A DNA stretch of 64,000 nt, taken from contig CM064519.1 of assembly GCA_032716605.1 (NCBI GenBank), positions 32,371,199 to 32,435,198 on the forward strand. Direction: 5' to 3'. The position numbers were made by a program, and so were the translations under genes. This document shows positions 1 through 11,919 of the stretch, piece after piece; position 1 is the stretch's first letter, and each line of letters begins with the position of its first letter. The notes beneath the pieces were generated by a model. The model was not told where the DNA came from. It was given only the letters and a program-made list of their open reading frames with translations, and did not search any database. Origin of the DNA: Paralithodes platypus. Its lineage: Eukaryota > Arthropoda > Malacostraca > Decapoda > Lithodidae.

Positions 1-2075
1 TACAATTCTCGTACAATATTTCTCATACATTTTTCATCATTTCTCATACATTTCTCGGCCTGCGTCCATTTATTTTCACATTTTCAGCCCGACGCCATTC
101 CCTTCCTCCCCACCCTCGATCGGAGTGCCATTTCTACCTGGCGAGTAAGACGGGCATTAGTTCTTCCGTCCGATTCCTGTGCTTTGTTGTTTTCTGGAAT
201 GCTTGCCGTGTCACGAAAACGGACAAGAGGTTTAGAAACATAATCGATTTTGGGGTTGAGGTTGATATTTGTGGAGATACTGTAGTTTCATTTGATTTGG
301 GGGTTCAACAAGTGGTTTATGGGTGTCATTATGAAACCGTAGTTGGGTTCTCCAACAGAATGAACCCGGGGAGACAGAGGGAGGGGGTGAAGAAAGGGGG
401 ATATGTAGGGAGGAGGGAGGGAGGAGGGGAAAAGGGGTGGCGGGTGGAGGCTGGTGGAAGGGAGGGTATGGAGGGAGGAAGGGAGGAACGAGTTGTCAGA
501 TTCGGACGAATTTATGACTTTACCGCCGAAACAATCATCCCGCCGGCATCTCCCAATCAATCAAGCGCCCATACATGCCTAACAAAAGTATTAATTAAGA
601 GAATAGAAGTCCCTCGTTCTATCAACACCTCGAAATAAAAGAAAACAGATGAAAAAACGAGTAGAAACTGGGGCGTAACTTTCCCTCTGTCCCAGAATAC
701 ACCATGACGGTGATTGAGTACGCGGTGCCGACGCTCTTTTGTCACCGTCAGGACCTAACATGACGTCATAGCTAAACCCAAAATGGCGCTTGACAAGAAG
801 GTTGGTTAGTAAACAAAATGGCTGTATCCTATTTTTGACCCAATAATACGAAGGAAATACATAAAAAATGTAGATTAGTTATAAAGAATGTATATAGAAG
901 GGGAGGGACAGCTGCATGGGCGAGGTGGGTGCAGATGTGGACCCACGGCCGAGGCTGATCATCTGTTTACCCGCAGCTGGGAGAGGCTTAACTAAAAGAG
1001 ATATGGTACTAAGACGTATTTTACCTGATAATTATGTAGGTCATTGTGGAATAAAACGAACTAATATAATGACAATATTGGACAAAAATATATTTATGTA
1101 AAGTTACTTGGATATCTTAGCTAGACTGAACTGCTTCGATTTGATATTAGGTACTTTCTCCAAAATGGAATTGTTTCCTGGCGAAACTATAGATCCTCGT
1201 TCTTGTCCCTGACTGTGTTTGTAATTATGAAAATGAGTATTGCTAGCATTGTTAACGTAGCGAATGTGATAAACAATTTCATGCAATCTAGGCAATATTT
1301 ATTTTTCGTTGTGTTGATAGTCAAAATTACGGATTAGGAGATAAACATATAAACATAACGAGTAACATATGGCAAAGAATATTATTTAACCCTGCAATTA
1401 GTAGTATAACCTAGTATATTACAGAATGATTGGCGAATATAACAATATATATTGACATTAGCTTAGATGTGTTAAATGATTTATAGCAAGGTACTAGTAA
1501 TAAATAGTAAAATAAACATCATTATTAGTTAGGGAAACGCCTACATAGAATACTTGTACATAATTTCGTCAGTCATATAAACATTTCCCCCACAGAATTC
1601 CGCTGGTCCCTGCTCCACACCGTTCCTGCCATTTTCTCAGAGGTCCGATTCTTGTTTCCCATTTTCAATGTTTGGTGTTCTCAGGAGCTATTTAATTGAT
1701 AGGGCCCAATCCGAGCGATAATCTGAGGGACAGTGCCAACCTACGTTTCACTCAAGATGCTAAAGCAAATGTGCATTACTGATTACGAATCAATATAAAT
1801 TGTAGTAATACTTCAAAGGATATTTAAACTAATTCACTGTTATCGCTCATTCCCAAAATATGGACGGAATACCTCTTATGATTGAGTAACATAGCAATGC
1901 AGATTAGGCTTGATTCTTAAAGGCAATCATTAAGTTCATATAAAATCAAAGTAAAGTAGTGTATTGGGAGTGAATATGCCCCATGTGTCCTCCACGTTGC
2001 CTAGTTACAGGAGCCTCCGACCCAAACAAAACGAATGAGAACTAAATCATACGAAACTTGCGCTGAAACTGACAA
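1..2075. other. AT-rich sequence, no supported gene
   Basis: No open frame here resembles a known protein. The stretch at 365-500 is purine-rich (GGGAGG-type) and opens short frames on both strands that are compositional only. Nothing else was recognised. Confidence 0.6.
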
Positions 2076-2099
2076 CTCTCTCTCTCTCTCTCTCTCTCT
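2076..2099. repeat. (CT)n microsatellite
   Basis: Uninterrupted CT dinucleotides, about 12 units. Confidence 0.95.
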
Positions 2100-2469
2100 A
2101 TTTTCAAACACATACAGGCAAATATTTATGCCTTAACACGTCCACATGAACTTAGTGTGATTACAGCCTATGTGTATAGCCAAACAGTCGGAAATATTAA
2201 ATATAAAAGTACTGTAGGCTAGTACAATTATCATTAATTTGCAGTTTTGTCATTAATTGCATTACTTTCATTGGGAGTTGTTTGGTGTTGAGAGTGGAAT
2301 TAATACAAATATAAATTATCCCATAAATAATAATGTAGGCTTGAATAATGAGCATAACCATGGGGTAACGAAGACTACACTCCGACTACCGCGAACCACA
2401 GGTAAAACAAAAATAATAATAAAATCAATAAATATATAAATAAATAAAATGTATTCCTTCCCATATTTA

Positions 2470-2690
2470 CGATGTTCATGTTCGGTCACCAAGACAATAG
2501 AGAGCAAAGAATCCTCATTTGTCACGTTAGGTCGACAAAACAATAGAGGCGAAACTTTTGTCATCTCCTACATCTACGCTTTTTACGTTAGGCTCCTAAG
2601 ACAATAGAGACGCAAATAAAAATCTAATAACCCTCTTTCCTCCCCACATTTTTATTTTTCATGTTGGATCCACAAAACAATGGGGAAAAA
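2470..2690. repeat. degenerate tandem repeat, about 50-70 bp period
   Basis: The phrase CAAGACAATAGAG or CAAAACAATAGAGG recurs near 2490, 2537, 2599 and 2670. Each time it is preceded by a variant of GTTAGGTC or GTTGGATC. Spacing is irregular, so this is a decayed array rather than an active minisatellite. The open frames across it are not convincing. Confidence 0.5.
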
Positions 2691-2867
2691 AAGGATCCCC
2701 CTCATTGAATTTGTGTTTTGTCTGTGTTTGTTCGTTGTTTTATGGTGTGTGTTGTGTTTTCCCTGTTCTTGCTCTGTCTTGAGTCGGCCACCCCCCCCCA
2801 AAAAACAAAAACAAAAACAAAACAAAAACAAAAAAAAGAGGGAAAAGAAAAGAAACAAAATAGGAAA

Positions 2868-3262
2868 AGTGGGGATTGGGGCTAAGGTAAATAAATGGAT
2901 AGAAGTTAAAAGTGGGGATGGGGCTTGAGTAAATAAATAAATAGAAGTTAAAAGTGGGGATTGGGCCTGAGTAAATAAATAGATACATGTTAAAAGTGGG
3001 GATTGGGCCTGAGTAAATAAATAAATAGAAGTTAAAAGTGGGGATTGGGCCTGAGTAAATAAAGATAGAAGTTAAAAGTGGGGATTGGGCCTGAGTAAAT
3101 AAATATATACATGTTAAAAGAGGGGATTGGGCCTGAGTAAATAAATAAATAGAAGTTAAAAGTGGGGATTGGGCCTGAGTAAATAAAGATAGAAGTTAAA
3201 AGTGGGGATTGGGCCTGAGTAAATAAATAGATAACGTTAAAAGTGGGGATTGGGCCTGGGTA
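2868..3262. repeat. 42-bp minisatellite, about 9 copies
   Basis: Units begin AGTGGGGATTGGGCCTGAGT and continue with AAATAAATA-rich sequence and GAAGTTAAA. Starts at 2954, 2996, 3038 and 3078 show a 40-42 bp period. Length variation comes from the number of AAAT or ATAG steps. Repetitive minus-strand frames (PIPTFNFY-type) are simply the translated unit. Confidence 0.92.
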
Positions 3263-3330
3263 ATTAAATAGAGACAATACCCCTCCCAAGTCACGTCTCT
3301 ATGCTTCAAGGAGACAAGATAATAAGGCCT

Positions 3331-3826
3331 CGCCATAATTAACCGGGGTCACCGGATTTTGTTTATCTTTCTCTCCTTTTCTCTCTGTCTCTGGCTTGTA
3401 TCCATTCGGCCCCATTCAGCCAACTGTTATTATGGCCACCTCGCTTTTTTTTAAATCTTTCTCTCCCTCTCTCTTTGGTTTGTATCCATTCGCCCCCATT
3501 CAGCCAACTGTTTTAAGACGTTTAGGCCTATCTCCATCCAGGTGTCGATTTCTTCCTGGCGAGCGATAGCGAGCCAGCATTGTATGGAGAAATCCGGCTT
3601 CGCCGGAGAAATTTTTCTATCGAAAAATGTACAAATTTAACTTGCTGTCAAAACAAATATATATATATGCTGGCTCGCTACCGCTCGCCAGGAAAATATT
3701 GACACCTGGATGGGGGTAAGCGTCTTACAACAGTAGGCTGAATGGGGCCGAATGGATACAAACCAAAGAGAGAGGGAGATAAAGAGAAACAAAAATCGAG
3801 GTGGCCATAATTAACCGGGTTCAGGT
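3331..3826. mobile_element. TTAA fold-back element, family I, complex copy
   Basis: A family I palindrome occupies about 3427-3814. Its inverted arms carry the CATTCGGCCCCATTCAGCC type block, and its centre carries the TTTTTCTATCGAAAAATG and CCGGCTTCGCCGG hairpins. It is preceded at 3339-3426 by a second partial arm that starts TTAACCGGGGTCACCGG. The outer ends read CATAATTAACCGGG on both sides, in direct orientation. This suggests a nested or rearranged pair rather than a single insertion. It encodes no protein. Confidence 0.75.
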
Positions 3827-3860
3827 CTCAAGAGCGAGCCACCAGCTGATGCTATCGGTG

Positions 3861-3910
3861 GAGGGAGGGGGGGGGGGGGGGGGGGGGAGGGGGGGGGGGG
3901 GGGGGGGGGG
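3861..3910. repeat. poly-G tract
   Basis: About 50 bases of almost pure G with three A interruptions, followed by GGT repeats to about 3935. Such a run could form G-quadruplexes and is also prone to length errors in assembly. Confidence 0.9.
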
Positions 3911-4005
3911 TAGTAGAGGAGGTGGTGGTGGTGGTATGGTCTCGCAGGATTTTCTCGCTACACAACGCCCACTTTCATAATCCTTCACCCGAGCACCTGG
4001 CGAGC

Positions 4006-4033
4006 GAGAGAGAGAGAGAGAGAGAGAGAGAGG
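4006..4033. repeat. (GA)n microsatellite
   Basis: Uninterrupted GA repeats next to a purine-rich stretch running to about 4160. Confidence 0.95.
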
Positions 4034-4311
4034 TGGATGTGATGGGAAATGTAACAAAAGAGGATAGGTAGGAGGGGAAGGAGGAGAGAATGGGGGAGGG
4101 AGGAATGAAAGAAAAGTGGAAAACCCTAATAGAGTGGAATAGAGGAAAAGAAGGAAAGAAGAGATAAAGGAAGGGAATGTCGTGAAGGCAGTAGGTTATG
4201 ACAATGGACAACATAGATTGGAAGCTATATAAGAAGGACAAAAAGGAGAAAAAAGATTGATAGACGTAATAAAAGGGAAATACTAAATAGTGCATGGGGG
4301 AAGAAATATAA

Positions 4312-4312
<1 letters not shown>

Positions 4313-4401
<89 letters not shown>
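4313..4401. repeat. (GA)n microsatellite
   Basis: About 44 GA units with a single ACA interruption near 4348. The minus-strand serine/leucine open frames that cross it are artefacts of the repeat. Confidence 0.95.
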
Positions 4402-4404
<3 letters not shown>

Positions 4405-4609
4405 GAGGTACCGTAGCCCAGTGTGATCGATAGTGTTGATTCCTGTTGCTCCATACATCGCCCAAACAAAGACAGAAACGCTTAAATAACAACAACCATG
4501 GCAACAGCAGTGGTACCACGCACGTTCCCCCCAAACATTAAATATTCTTGCACATCCAAGTTTAAATTACTTCACGAATAATGCAAATTTTAGTTCACTT
4601 GGGAGGAGG

Positions 4610-4979
4610 TCGAGCGGGTGGGAGGAGGGAGGAGGGAGGAAGGAGGAGGAGTAAAACTTGCTTCCGGAATTGGTGGGTCCTTTCTATCCGGCTCGTCACA
4701 TGTTACCCCCTTACTCGCCCTCCCACTTCTTCTCTCCCTCCCTCCCCCCTTTCTCTCCCTCCCTCCCCCACCTCCCCATTTCTCTCTCTCCCTCCCTTAC
4801 CCCCTTTCCCCTACCTGTGCCTCCTCCTCCCCCTTCTTCCACTTCCACCACCACCACCACCACCTCCTCCTCCCACTACCGCTACACTTACTCCCTCGTG
4901 CGTTCTGCCTTCCTCATTAATTTCCCTCCTAACTCCTTCATTTTCTTGTCTTAGTTCCTCATCCATTATTCTCTCTCTT

Positions 4980-5025
<46 letters not shown>

Positions 5026-5096
5026 AAACACATCGGTCACCCACCTATCCATCCCCCTCCACCCCCCCCCCTCTCTCTCTCTCTCGCTCTCTCTCA

Positions 5097-5139
<43 letters not shown>
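4610..5139. repeat. purine block, then polypyrimidine and (CT)n tract
   Basis: GGAGG repeats at 4610-4650 are followed by C/T-rich sequence, a CCACCACCA run near 4845-4865, and (CT)n from 4971 to 5139 broken by about 45 unique bases at 5025-5069. Overlapping frames of up to 190 residues on both strands are low-complexity Pro/Ser/Leu or Glu/Arg strings, and I do not accept them as genes. Confidence 0.85.
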
Positions 5140-6401
5140 ACCGAAACAGCTGAGAACGGAGAAATGCGGAAGTTTTGCACAGAATATCGATATAAAAAGA
5201 TAAATATCAATTAGCATACAGTAAATAGTAGTAACTGTAATTAGGACGGCAATATTGATAGACGATTTCCTTTTCCTACTATAATATCATACATTTCAAA
5301 TACACCCACGATATTTAACAAACATTTGCTAGATAAGGTCAAATTCAAAAGCAAAAAATCCTCTATATAACATGCAAACTAATAATAATTTAAATAGAGT
5401 AATTAAATTATCTTACTCCATTAGTTATTAATTGGCTGTGCTAGCACCTACTTTTGTTCAATTAATATACAATAAAAAATATGCGTTCTCCATTAAACAT
5501 CGATTAGTTATAATTAAGAGATGAGGCATTATCGTATGGACGATGAAGTAATTATATAATCAAAATTAGATGGTCAGATAGAATAACATATTCATACCTA
5601 CTGTACACTCATTTCGCAATACATTTTAGACAATAGTTACTGTATGTAAACATTCATGCCTATTACCGTGCAATCCAACTATGATAATTTAATATAGATT
5701 TAGTTTGCTTATGCTTGGGTTATCAGAGTTTTACATAGCGAAATGAAGCTGTCGGGTGATGAAATTAAATACAGTCTTCGATCTCTAAATAACTAATCGT
5801 TAGGTCTCTGTCTGCCACAGGGTCTCTGAACTTGAGTCTACTCGGCCGTGTCTGACAGGGGGGGTCGGTATTGGCAGGGTTATCACTCACGACCTTGGGC
5901 ACTGTTAACCCCTGCAGTAAGACTCTCTCAATTATATTTTATTCAGCCTAACATTAGTCGAAAATTATAAAGTTAGGTAAGACCTCTAAGAATCAATGGG
6001 CATATTAATTAATAATTGTGTAATAAAGACAGATAATGAACTAGGACCATTAAACTACCGAAGCAGTAACGATACCTGCGTTTCATAGTATTAAATCAGT
6101 ATCAAAATACAATGTTAAATATAACCGAAAGGCAGCAACGGAAAGAATTACAGAAAATACTTCAGTCCCTCCTGAATTTGATTAAAACTCTCGTTACGCC
6201 AGGTTTTCTGTTTTGACGACATTTGATCGGCATATATTTTATTCCGGCAATGCGTACGACCCTCATTTGAATGGGAATCGTCAACTATTATAAAGGTAGA
6301 TTATTATAGCCGACATCATTCTTAAAGAGCTTGATTTCAGAGGCTGCCAGGCCAGATATGTCAAGAAAAATTGCCAGAAAAAGCGTTGGTGAGACTCGGT
6401 C
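5140..6401. other. AT-rich sequence, no supported gene
   Basis: No long frame, repeat array or recognisable domain. The sequence is unremarkable. Confidence 0.6.
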
Positions 6402-6830
6402 TTAAGGGAGCCCACATCGCTTTTGTTCTCTTTATCTCCCTCTTTCTTTGGCCTGTATCCATTCGGCCCAATTCAGCCTACCGTTTTAAGACGTTTACCC
6501 CCATCTAGGTGTCAATATTTTTCTGGCGAGCGGTAGCGAGCCAGCATATATATATTTTTGTTTTGACAGCAAGCTAAATTTGTACATTTTTCGATAGAAA
6601 AATTTCTCCGCCGAAGCCGAATTTCTCCATACAATGTAGGCTCGCTATCGCTCGCCAGGAAGAAATCGACACCTGGATGGGGATAAACGTCTTAAAACAG
6701 TTGGCTGAATGGGGCCGAATGGATACAAGCCAGGGCAAGAGAGAAAAAGAGAGAAGGATAAGAATGGATACAAGTCAGAGAAAGAGAGAAAAGGAGAGAA
6801 AGATGGAAAAAAGCCGGTGACCCCCCTTAA
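6402..6830. mobile_element. TTAA fold-back element, family I copy
   Basis: The element starts TTAAGGGAGCCCACATCG and ends GGTGACCCCCCTTAA, so TTAA lies at both outer edges (6402-6405 and 6827-6830). Left and right arms of about 120 bp are inverted copies of each other. They flank a centre with a short AT run, TTTTTCGATAGAAAAATTTC and the CGCCGAAGCCG hairpin. It is longer than the other copies (429 bp) because the GAGAAA-rich stretch near 6725-6800 is duplicated. It encodes no protein and is probably mobilised in trans. Confidence 0.85.
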
Positions 6831-6981
6831 CACTGCCTCATATTTCAGAGACGGAGCAAGCGGGGTCCCTGAGAGGCCGAGACTGCCCCTGACGTGGAAT
6901 AATGGATACCGGCAATTTCGCTTACGTGTATGTTCGCCCACACTAGCTTTGTTTGGCTCTTATTTCGAAGATTGACAGAAA

Positions 6982-7260
6982 TTAGGTTATAGGTTTACGG
7001 TTACGGTAGGTTAGATAAGGTTAGGTAAGGCGAAATTAGGTTAAGTAAGGCAAAGTTAGGTTAGTGCAGGGACGGATTATGTTGAATATCGATTGGTTTC
7101 GTTAGGTTTGGGTTAGGTTAGGCTGAGCTACGTGTGATTTGGTTTATGGTTAGGTTAAATTAAGAGAAGGAAAGATGTTACATTTCAATAAGTTAGCTTA
7201 GGCTGGGTTAGGTTAGTCCCAGGTTAGATTAGGAAAGTATGTCAGGCTAAGGTTAATATC
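6982..7260. repeat. degenerate GGTTA/TTAGG-rich DNA
   Basis: GGTTAGGTTA, GGTTAAGTAAGG and similar steps recur throughout this stretch, mixed with unrelated bases. TTAGG is the usual arthropod telomere unit, so this could be a decayed interstitial telomere-like tract. The spacing is too irregular for a true array. Similar short pieces lie near 13170 and 36945. Confidence 0.55.
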
Positions 7261-7602
7261 GCTTATGTATCAGCGAAAGGACACCTACTGAAAGAACTAA
7301 CAGGGGGGAGTGCTCCTTGACGTGGACTAATCCTCCACATTTCCGCAGGCCGTTCCTCGCAAGACGTCTGCTAATAATCCCGGGCTTGGAGTGAAGGAGA
7401 CGGATTGTGTAATGAAAACTCGCTGGGCTTGTGTTAGGCTACATGTGGCGCCCCCTATACCCCTCAGTAAGTTGGATAATTACCAATATTGTTGGTTATT
7501 TGGTATATGGTGTTTACTACAGAGATATCCTGTCCACAATAAGTTAATAACTATTGTATTTAATATTTTCTGTTTCCTATTCTAAGATCATTTTAATAGT
7601 GC

Positions 7603-7604
<2 letters not shown>

Positions 7605-7661
<57 letters not shown>

Positions 7662-7688
7662 GTGTGTGTGTGTGTGTGTGTGTATGTG
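7605..7688. repeat. compound (AT)n(GT)n microsatellite
   Basis: About 27 AT units, then ACA, then about 12 GT units and a short tail. Confidence 0.95.
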
Positions 7689-7963
7689 TTCTTTTTTCAA
7701 TTGAACAAAATGCTGACGATATAAACAAAAGTAGTATTAGTCATGATATAAATGCTCTATATTTAAAGCTATATTAACTGACCCTCCCAAAATGGCTCCC
7801 TAATAAAAAGCTGGATCATCTTAATGAATTATATAATTGTGTAATACCTTTCCCTATCCGACCAACCCTGTGTTCGGCTGTCCCAGGGTCCTCTCATTTC
7901 AAGAAGGCGAACCCATACCAACCCATGACCCTGAGGTTCAAGTTTCGGTGTTGTGAAATTAAC

Positions 7964-8063
7964 NNNNNNNNNNNNNNNNNNNNNNNNNNNNNNNNNNNNN
8001 NNNNNNNNNNNNNNNNNNNNNNNNNNNNNNNNNNNNNNNNNNNNNNNNNNNNNNNNNNNNNNN
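7964..8063. other. assembly gap of 100 N
   Basis: Exactly 100 N, a conventional placeholder, so the true gap size is unknown. Open frames that run through it are meaningless. Confidence 0.99.
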
Positions 8064-10405
8064 ACAACTAAATATATTGTGCTAACATTTCCATTTATAC
8101 AATCTAGTATTTTTGAAGCCCCTTTATTACCTTGTTTCCCTGTATACAATCCTTTAGCTAATATAATACCTTTGTTATACAGTATGTGTAGGTTACGCAA
8201 CGTCGGTTTTGTTCCTTAAATTTAAATTTGTTTTCACTACCTGTAGTGGATTTTCGCCATAAATGTTCCCCATAGTATTTGTACGTTTACTGAAACGTAA
8301 ATAAACAAACACACACACACTGTGAATCATACATGTTTCCCATATTACTTGGCACTGTCTTGCTGGGTGAGGAGTAAATAAAGACATACCGGTACGCCAA
8401 TTATCCTCATCACGAAAGAATATTCGAGGACAACCACACAGCAATCATCCCAGTGACTGTCTCTCGAGTCTCGAGTAATTATCTTTGTGCTAGCGCTCTA
8501 ACCCACACAGCGTCATACACTAATTAATACACATCCCTTCAGCAACAATCTTCCCAAAAGTGTGGAACACATCTTTTGTCCTCATGTGGTACGTTTTTAT
8601 AAATAGTGATATTTCTTCTCGATGTTACATGTTGTACTATTCAGGTTGACCACTGCAGCACAATCCAATGTTAGGGGAATTAATCTCCACTGCGACTCGT
8701 TTATTGCTTTTCCTTTGTATTCATGAATAACAGTCTATAATCAAGAAATTCCAACCTCCAGACACTCCACAAAAACTAGGAACATAAAATTGAGGGTATG
8801 TCCTTACATTAACGATAACTGATCAGGTAAATGGCATAAAATTACAACGTGAGTAGCTTCCGTTATTTTATATTAATTTTAAAACATCTGTACAATGTGG
8901 ATCATCAGACGTTAGACGGCCACGCCGCTATACTGGGCATCGTAAAAAGTGTCTGTTTCACACAACACTGAAAATTTGTTTAGCTTATCGGTGTTTTCGT
9001 CTTCAGATTGGGCTGTCAAAGTTCTTGAGCCATAACAAACCCTCTGTAATGATACAAATACCAGCATTCATGGGTCAGCTATTTTACCGAGAATAATGTC
9101 TCTGGAATACTTAATTCCAGTCAGCCATGATATAGACTCGTATGTGAGTACTATATACTGTAAACTCGTAGATACTGCCCTACTTATGACTTAGCACTTC
9201 ATCTTACCTTTGGGAAAGTAAGTGATATATGAAATTATTTTGCTTCCGCTTTCATTTTCCTACAAACGCCCCACAGCTGTGACCGTGTTGTGATTGATGC
9301 CATGTTTGTATCGGCCCGCCACTCCATCTTGCAACTCCCAGTGACATTTGTAAGTGTGTAGACGATGCACCACCGATGGCAGAGCCATCTTCATGGGTGC
9401 TTGGTCAAAACTAGGGAGCAATTGGTTGCCCGTTTATGACCTTCCGCCTTATTAGATCCTTTCTGGTTATGAGCATGGGTGCAGACCATTGTTTAGCGTA
9501 CAGGGTGTTTATAACGGAACCGGCTCACCTAAAGTACAGTCCGCTATCACGGTTGTGGGAGGCTACTGGGAAGAGAGGCGCGTTAGTTCAAATAGGGACT
9601 TCAGAGGCTATCAACCCGCTGGAGTTATAAAACCAACACACTGTTAATCAAGAATAGCGTTAGGACTGGAGCCCCTTTTCGTAGTTACTCCGTCCCTGAA
9701 GAGGTAAGTGACTATAGGTTGTGCACATTGGATGTAAATTTGTTAATTATGAATAGCCTACAGTTGTCCATACACATCACACTCTTCGTCTGTTGCTATA
9801 GGTATCAATATTTACCTGCCATAAACATGGCCGGTCCCTTTACAATTCAATCAGCTGTAGTGTTTAACGCCTTTGTTCCACAGCGGTTTTGTTGGTCACT
9901 GGAAGGGGCTGTACGCATTGCTATAGTGTCAATTATTGCTCTGAATTGTTGCGTGTGTGTTTTGTGGCAGGGACCCACGTAGATGGCCATGGAACTTTTC
10001 GGATTCCTCACGTAACTGCCGACGAGGGTGTATAGTGAAGCAGATAGGTGGAAGAATTGTGCGTTTCTTCATAAAAGTGTCAAAATTGGCACACACAATA
10101 ATAAACGCAGTATAATCAAAATTAGCTATAAGGGCATCACAGGTTTGGCCTATGTTGGCTTTGGCAGCCCCTTTTCAATTAATCTCCATAAGAGTACTGA
10201 AACACAGATATTTACCCCAAACAGGAGGGGGGGGGGGGGATGTATACTGTGGTAGAGATTCCGCACGATTCCCTGGATTTTGTGAAATTATCGTATTCCT
10301 TTTTGTGTTTGCATGTGGTTGCAATTTGTCATTTTTGTTGATGCCGATAAGAACTTTATTATTCTGTATGTTGTTTTTGCTCAACGGAACTGTGCTTGCT
10401 TAATG
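8064..10405. other. no supported gene; weak promoter/donor signals near 9626-9706
   Basis: Mostly AT-rich single-copy-looking DNA. GTTATAAAAC at about 9624-9633 could be a TATA box, and GAGGTAAGTG at 9701-9710 is a good match to a splice donor. Together they could be the first exon of a gene or element, but no initiator, coding sequence or acceptor was found. A G-run sits at 10227-10239. Confidence 0.4.
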
Positions 10406-10903
10406 TTTTTTTTTTTTTTGTTTTTTTTTTTCTATATTCCAACTACTCCCTCTCGGGCATAGGCTGAGAGCCTGTACATTTCCCCCGCTCAACATGGTGA
10501 AGCCCGTGAGGTCTTGTGCCAGTCTGGGGAGTGAGACATGCGAAGCATCCATCATGGCTCGAAGCAGCTCCATCTCTGAAGCGGCCGGTTGCTTTGCTCA
10601 AGTGCTTCACCGTCTCACCCTCCAGACTCAGACCTCACTCTCAGAACGCCACCTATTGAGCAGTGAACTCACTAGGCATTGTCCCCCTGTAACATATTTT
10701 GAATATGGGAATATTCATACAGTGTTATTTAATCAGGGAACAATGAGGGTATTTTTTTGGCATTTCGGTGGGCTTTGTGGTAATGCACTGATATTAGGTA
10801 CAGCACAAATTCAATCCCAATAATATCTTCCCATTGACATACGGGCATTTGAACCCGGGTCCATTGGATTACCAATCCAGTGGCATGACCACTCCACCAC
10901 ACC
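10406..10903 (-). mobile_element. tRNA-headed SINE, copy 1
   Basis: Read on the minus strand, the element begins near 10903 with a tRNA-like head: TGGTGGAGTGG as a Pol III box A, an anticodon-type stem-loop with GGT in the anticodon position, and GGTTCAAATGC as box B. A body of about 400 bp follows, and it ends at 10406-10431 in an A-rich tail (poly-T on the plus strand). Copies 2 and 3 in this window share the body landmark AGGCTGAGAGCC. The head resembles tRNA-Thr more than any other that I can judge by eye. The open frame at 10494-10823 lies within the SINE and is not a gene. Confidence 0.8.
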
Positions 10904-11689
10904 TCCCCTGTTTGCTGTCCCTCGTCTATTCTATCTCTCTGATTCCATGACACACACTCACAAAGCCTACTTTAAATATATGGCATGTTAATGGATTGGT
11001 AACCACACATGTAAGATGGAAAATGTGCTGGGACACATCTCCTCTATTATTTGATACATCAAAGATTTGATGAACGAAAATATGGTCAATTTAAAGATGA
11101 TGTAATTAATTTGCTAAAAAATCGTTTCGATTGTTTTTATCTAGTTTAGAGTTGTGTAAGGGTGTTTTGATGTGTGATAATAGGGGGAAATGCATATTTA
11201 CCCATTAAACAACAATCTAAAAATACGCCCCTTCACTCGCGAAAAATACCTATTTGGCCATAACCGTTTGCCGTGGCATACAAAATATGTTGAGGGAGTG
11301 GGAAGCTCTCCCCACCCCCCCCCCCCCCTCCCCAGGATTTATTGAAATCGTCATATATTTAAACAGTAGGGGCAAAAAACAAATTATCCCCAACGCTGCT
11401 TCTTCTTCTTCGCGGCGGATGTAAACAAAGCCACCCGCCTCTTGCGAGGTAGGCGATATAGAGGATATTTTGTTTTTTTCAGGATCAGTAATAAATGTGT
11501 ACACGCATTTAGACACATTTAGAATGAAATACATGGTATAAAAAACCTGTAGGCCACGATCAAATCGATGTATGAATTTAATTACATCTTTATATTGTCC
11601 GAAAATATACAGTATATATTGTCTAATTGTATTACTCATATATGTATCTAATTTCCCATATATTCATAAAATGGAAGCTTAATGTACAT
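10904..11689. other. no supported gene
   Basis: AT-rich, with a C-run at 11309-11333. The minus-strand frame here has no recognisable features. Confidence 0.55.
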
Positions 11690-11696
11690 GTTCATA

Positions 11697-11912
11697 CATA
11701 GACTACAGTAGATCTGGACTGGACACGAAAATGGAACTTTGCAGTAAGGGACCCATCATCGGAGAAAGAACCCCCAACTTCGAACCTCGAAATGCGAAAA
11801 TATCACATTTTCGCAGTTTTGAGGTTCGAACTTGGGGGTTCGTTCTCCGATTTTGGGTCCCTTACTGCAAAGTTCCATTTTCGTGTCTAGTTCAAATTTA
11901 CTGTAGTCTATG
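11697..11912. mobile_element. hairpin (palindromic) MITE with 7-bp target duplication
   Basis: The 216-bp element is one long inverted repeat with arms of about 105 bp and only about 5 unpaired bases at the centre, near 11803. Its termini are CATAGACTACAGTA at 11697-11710 and the exact reverse complement at 11899-11912. GTTCATA lies directly outside both ends (11690-11696 and 11913-11919). The arms differ by only a few substitutions and small indels, which implies fairly recent insertion or strong constraint. A 7-8 bp duplication would fit a hAT- or P-type transposase, but the family is not assigned. It has no coding capacity. Confidence 0.88.
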
Positions 11913-11919
11913 GTTCATA

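Noticed and set aside
4581..5153. 190-codon plus-strand frame
   Set aside because: It begins in purine-rich repeats and runs through CT microsatellites. The composition is entirely low-complexity.
9626..9710. First exon with TATA box and splice donor
   Set aside because: The signals are individually short and no initiator, coding sequence or acceptor supports them. Mentioned only as a weak possibility.
10841..10903. Possible tRNA gene
   Set aside because: Only a tRNA-like head is present, there is no matching acceptor stem, and it continues into a repeated body. It is a SINE.
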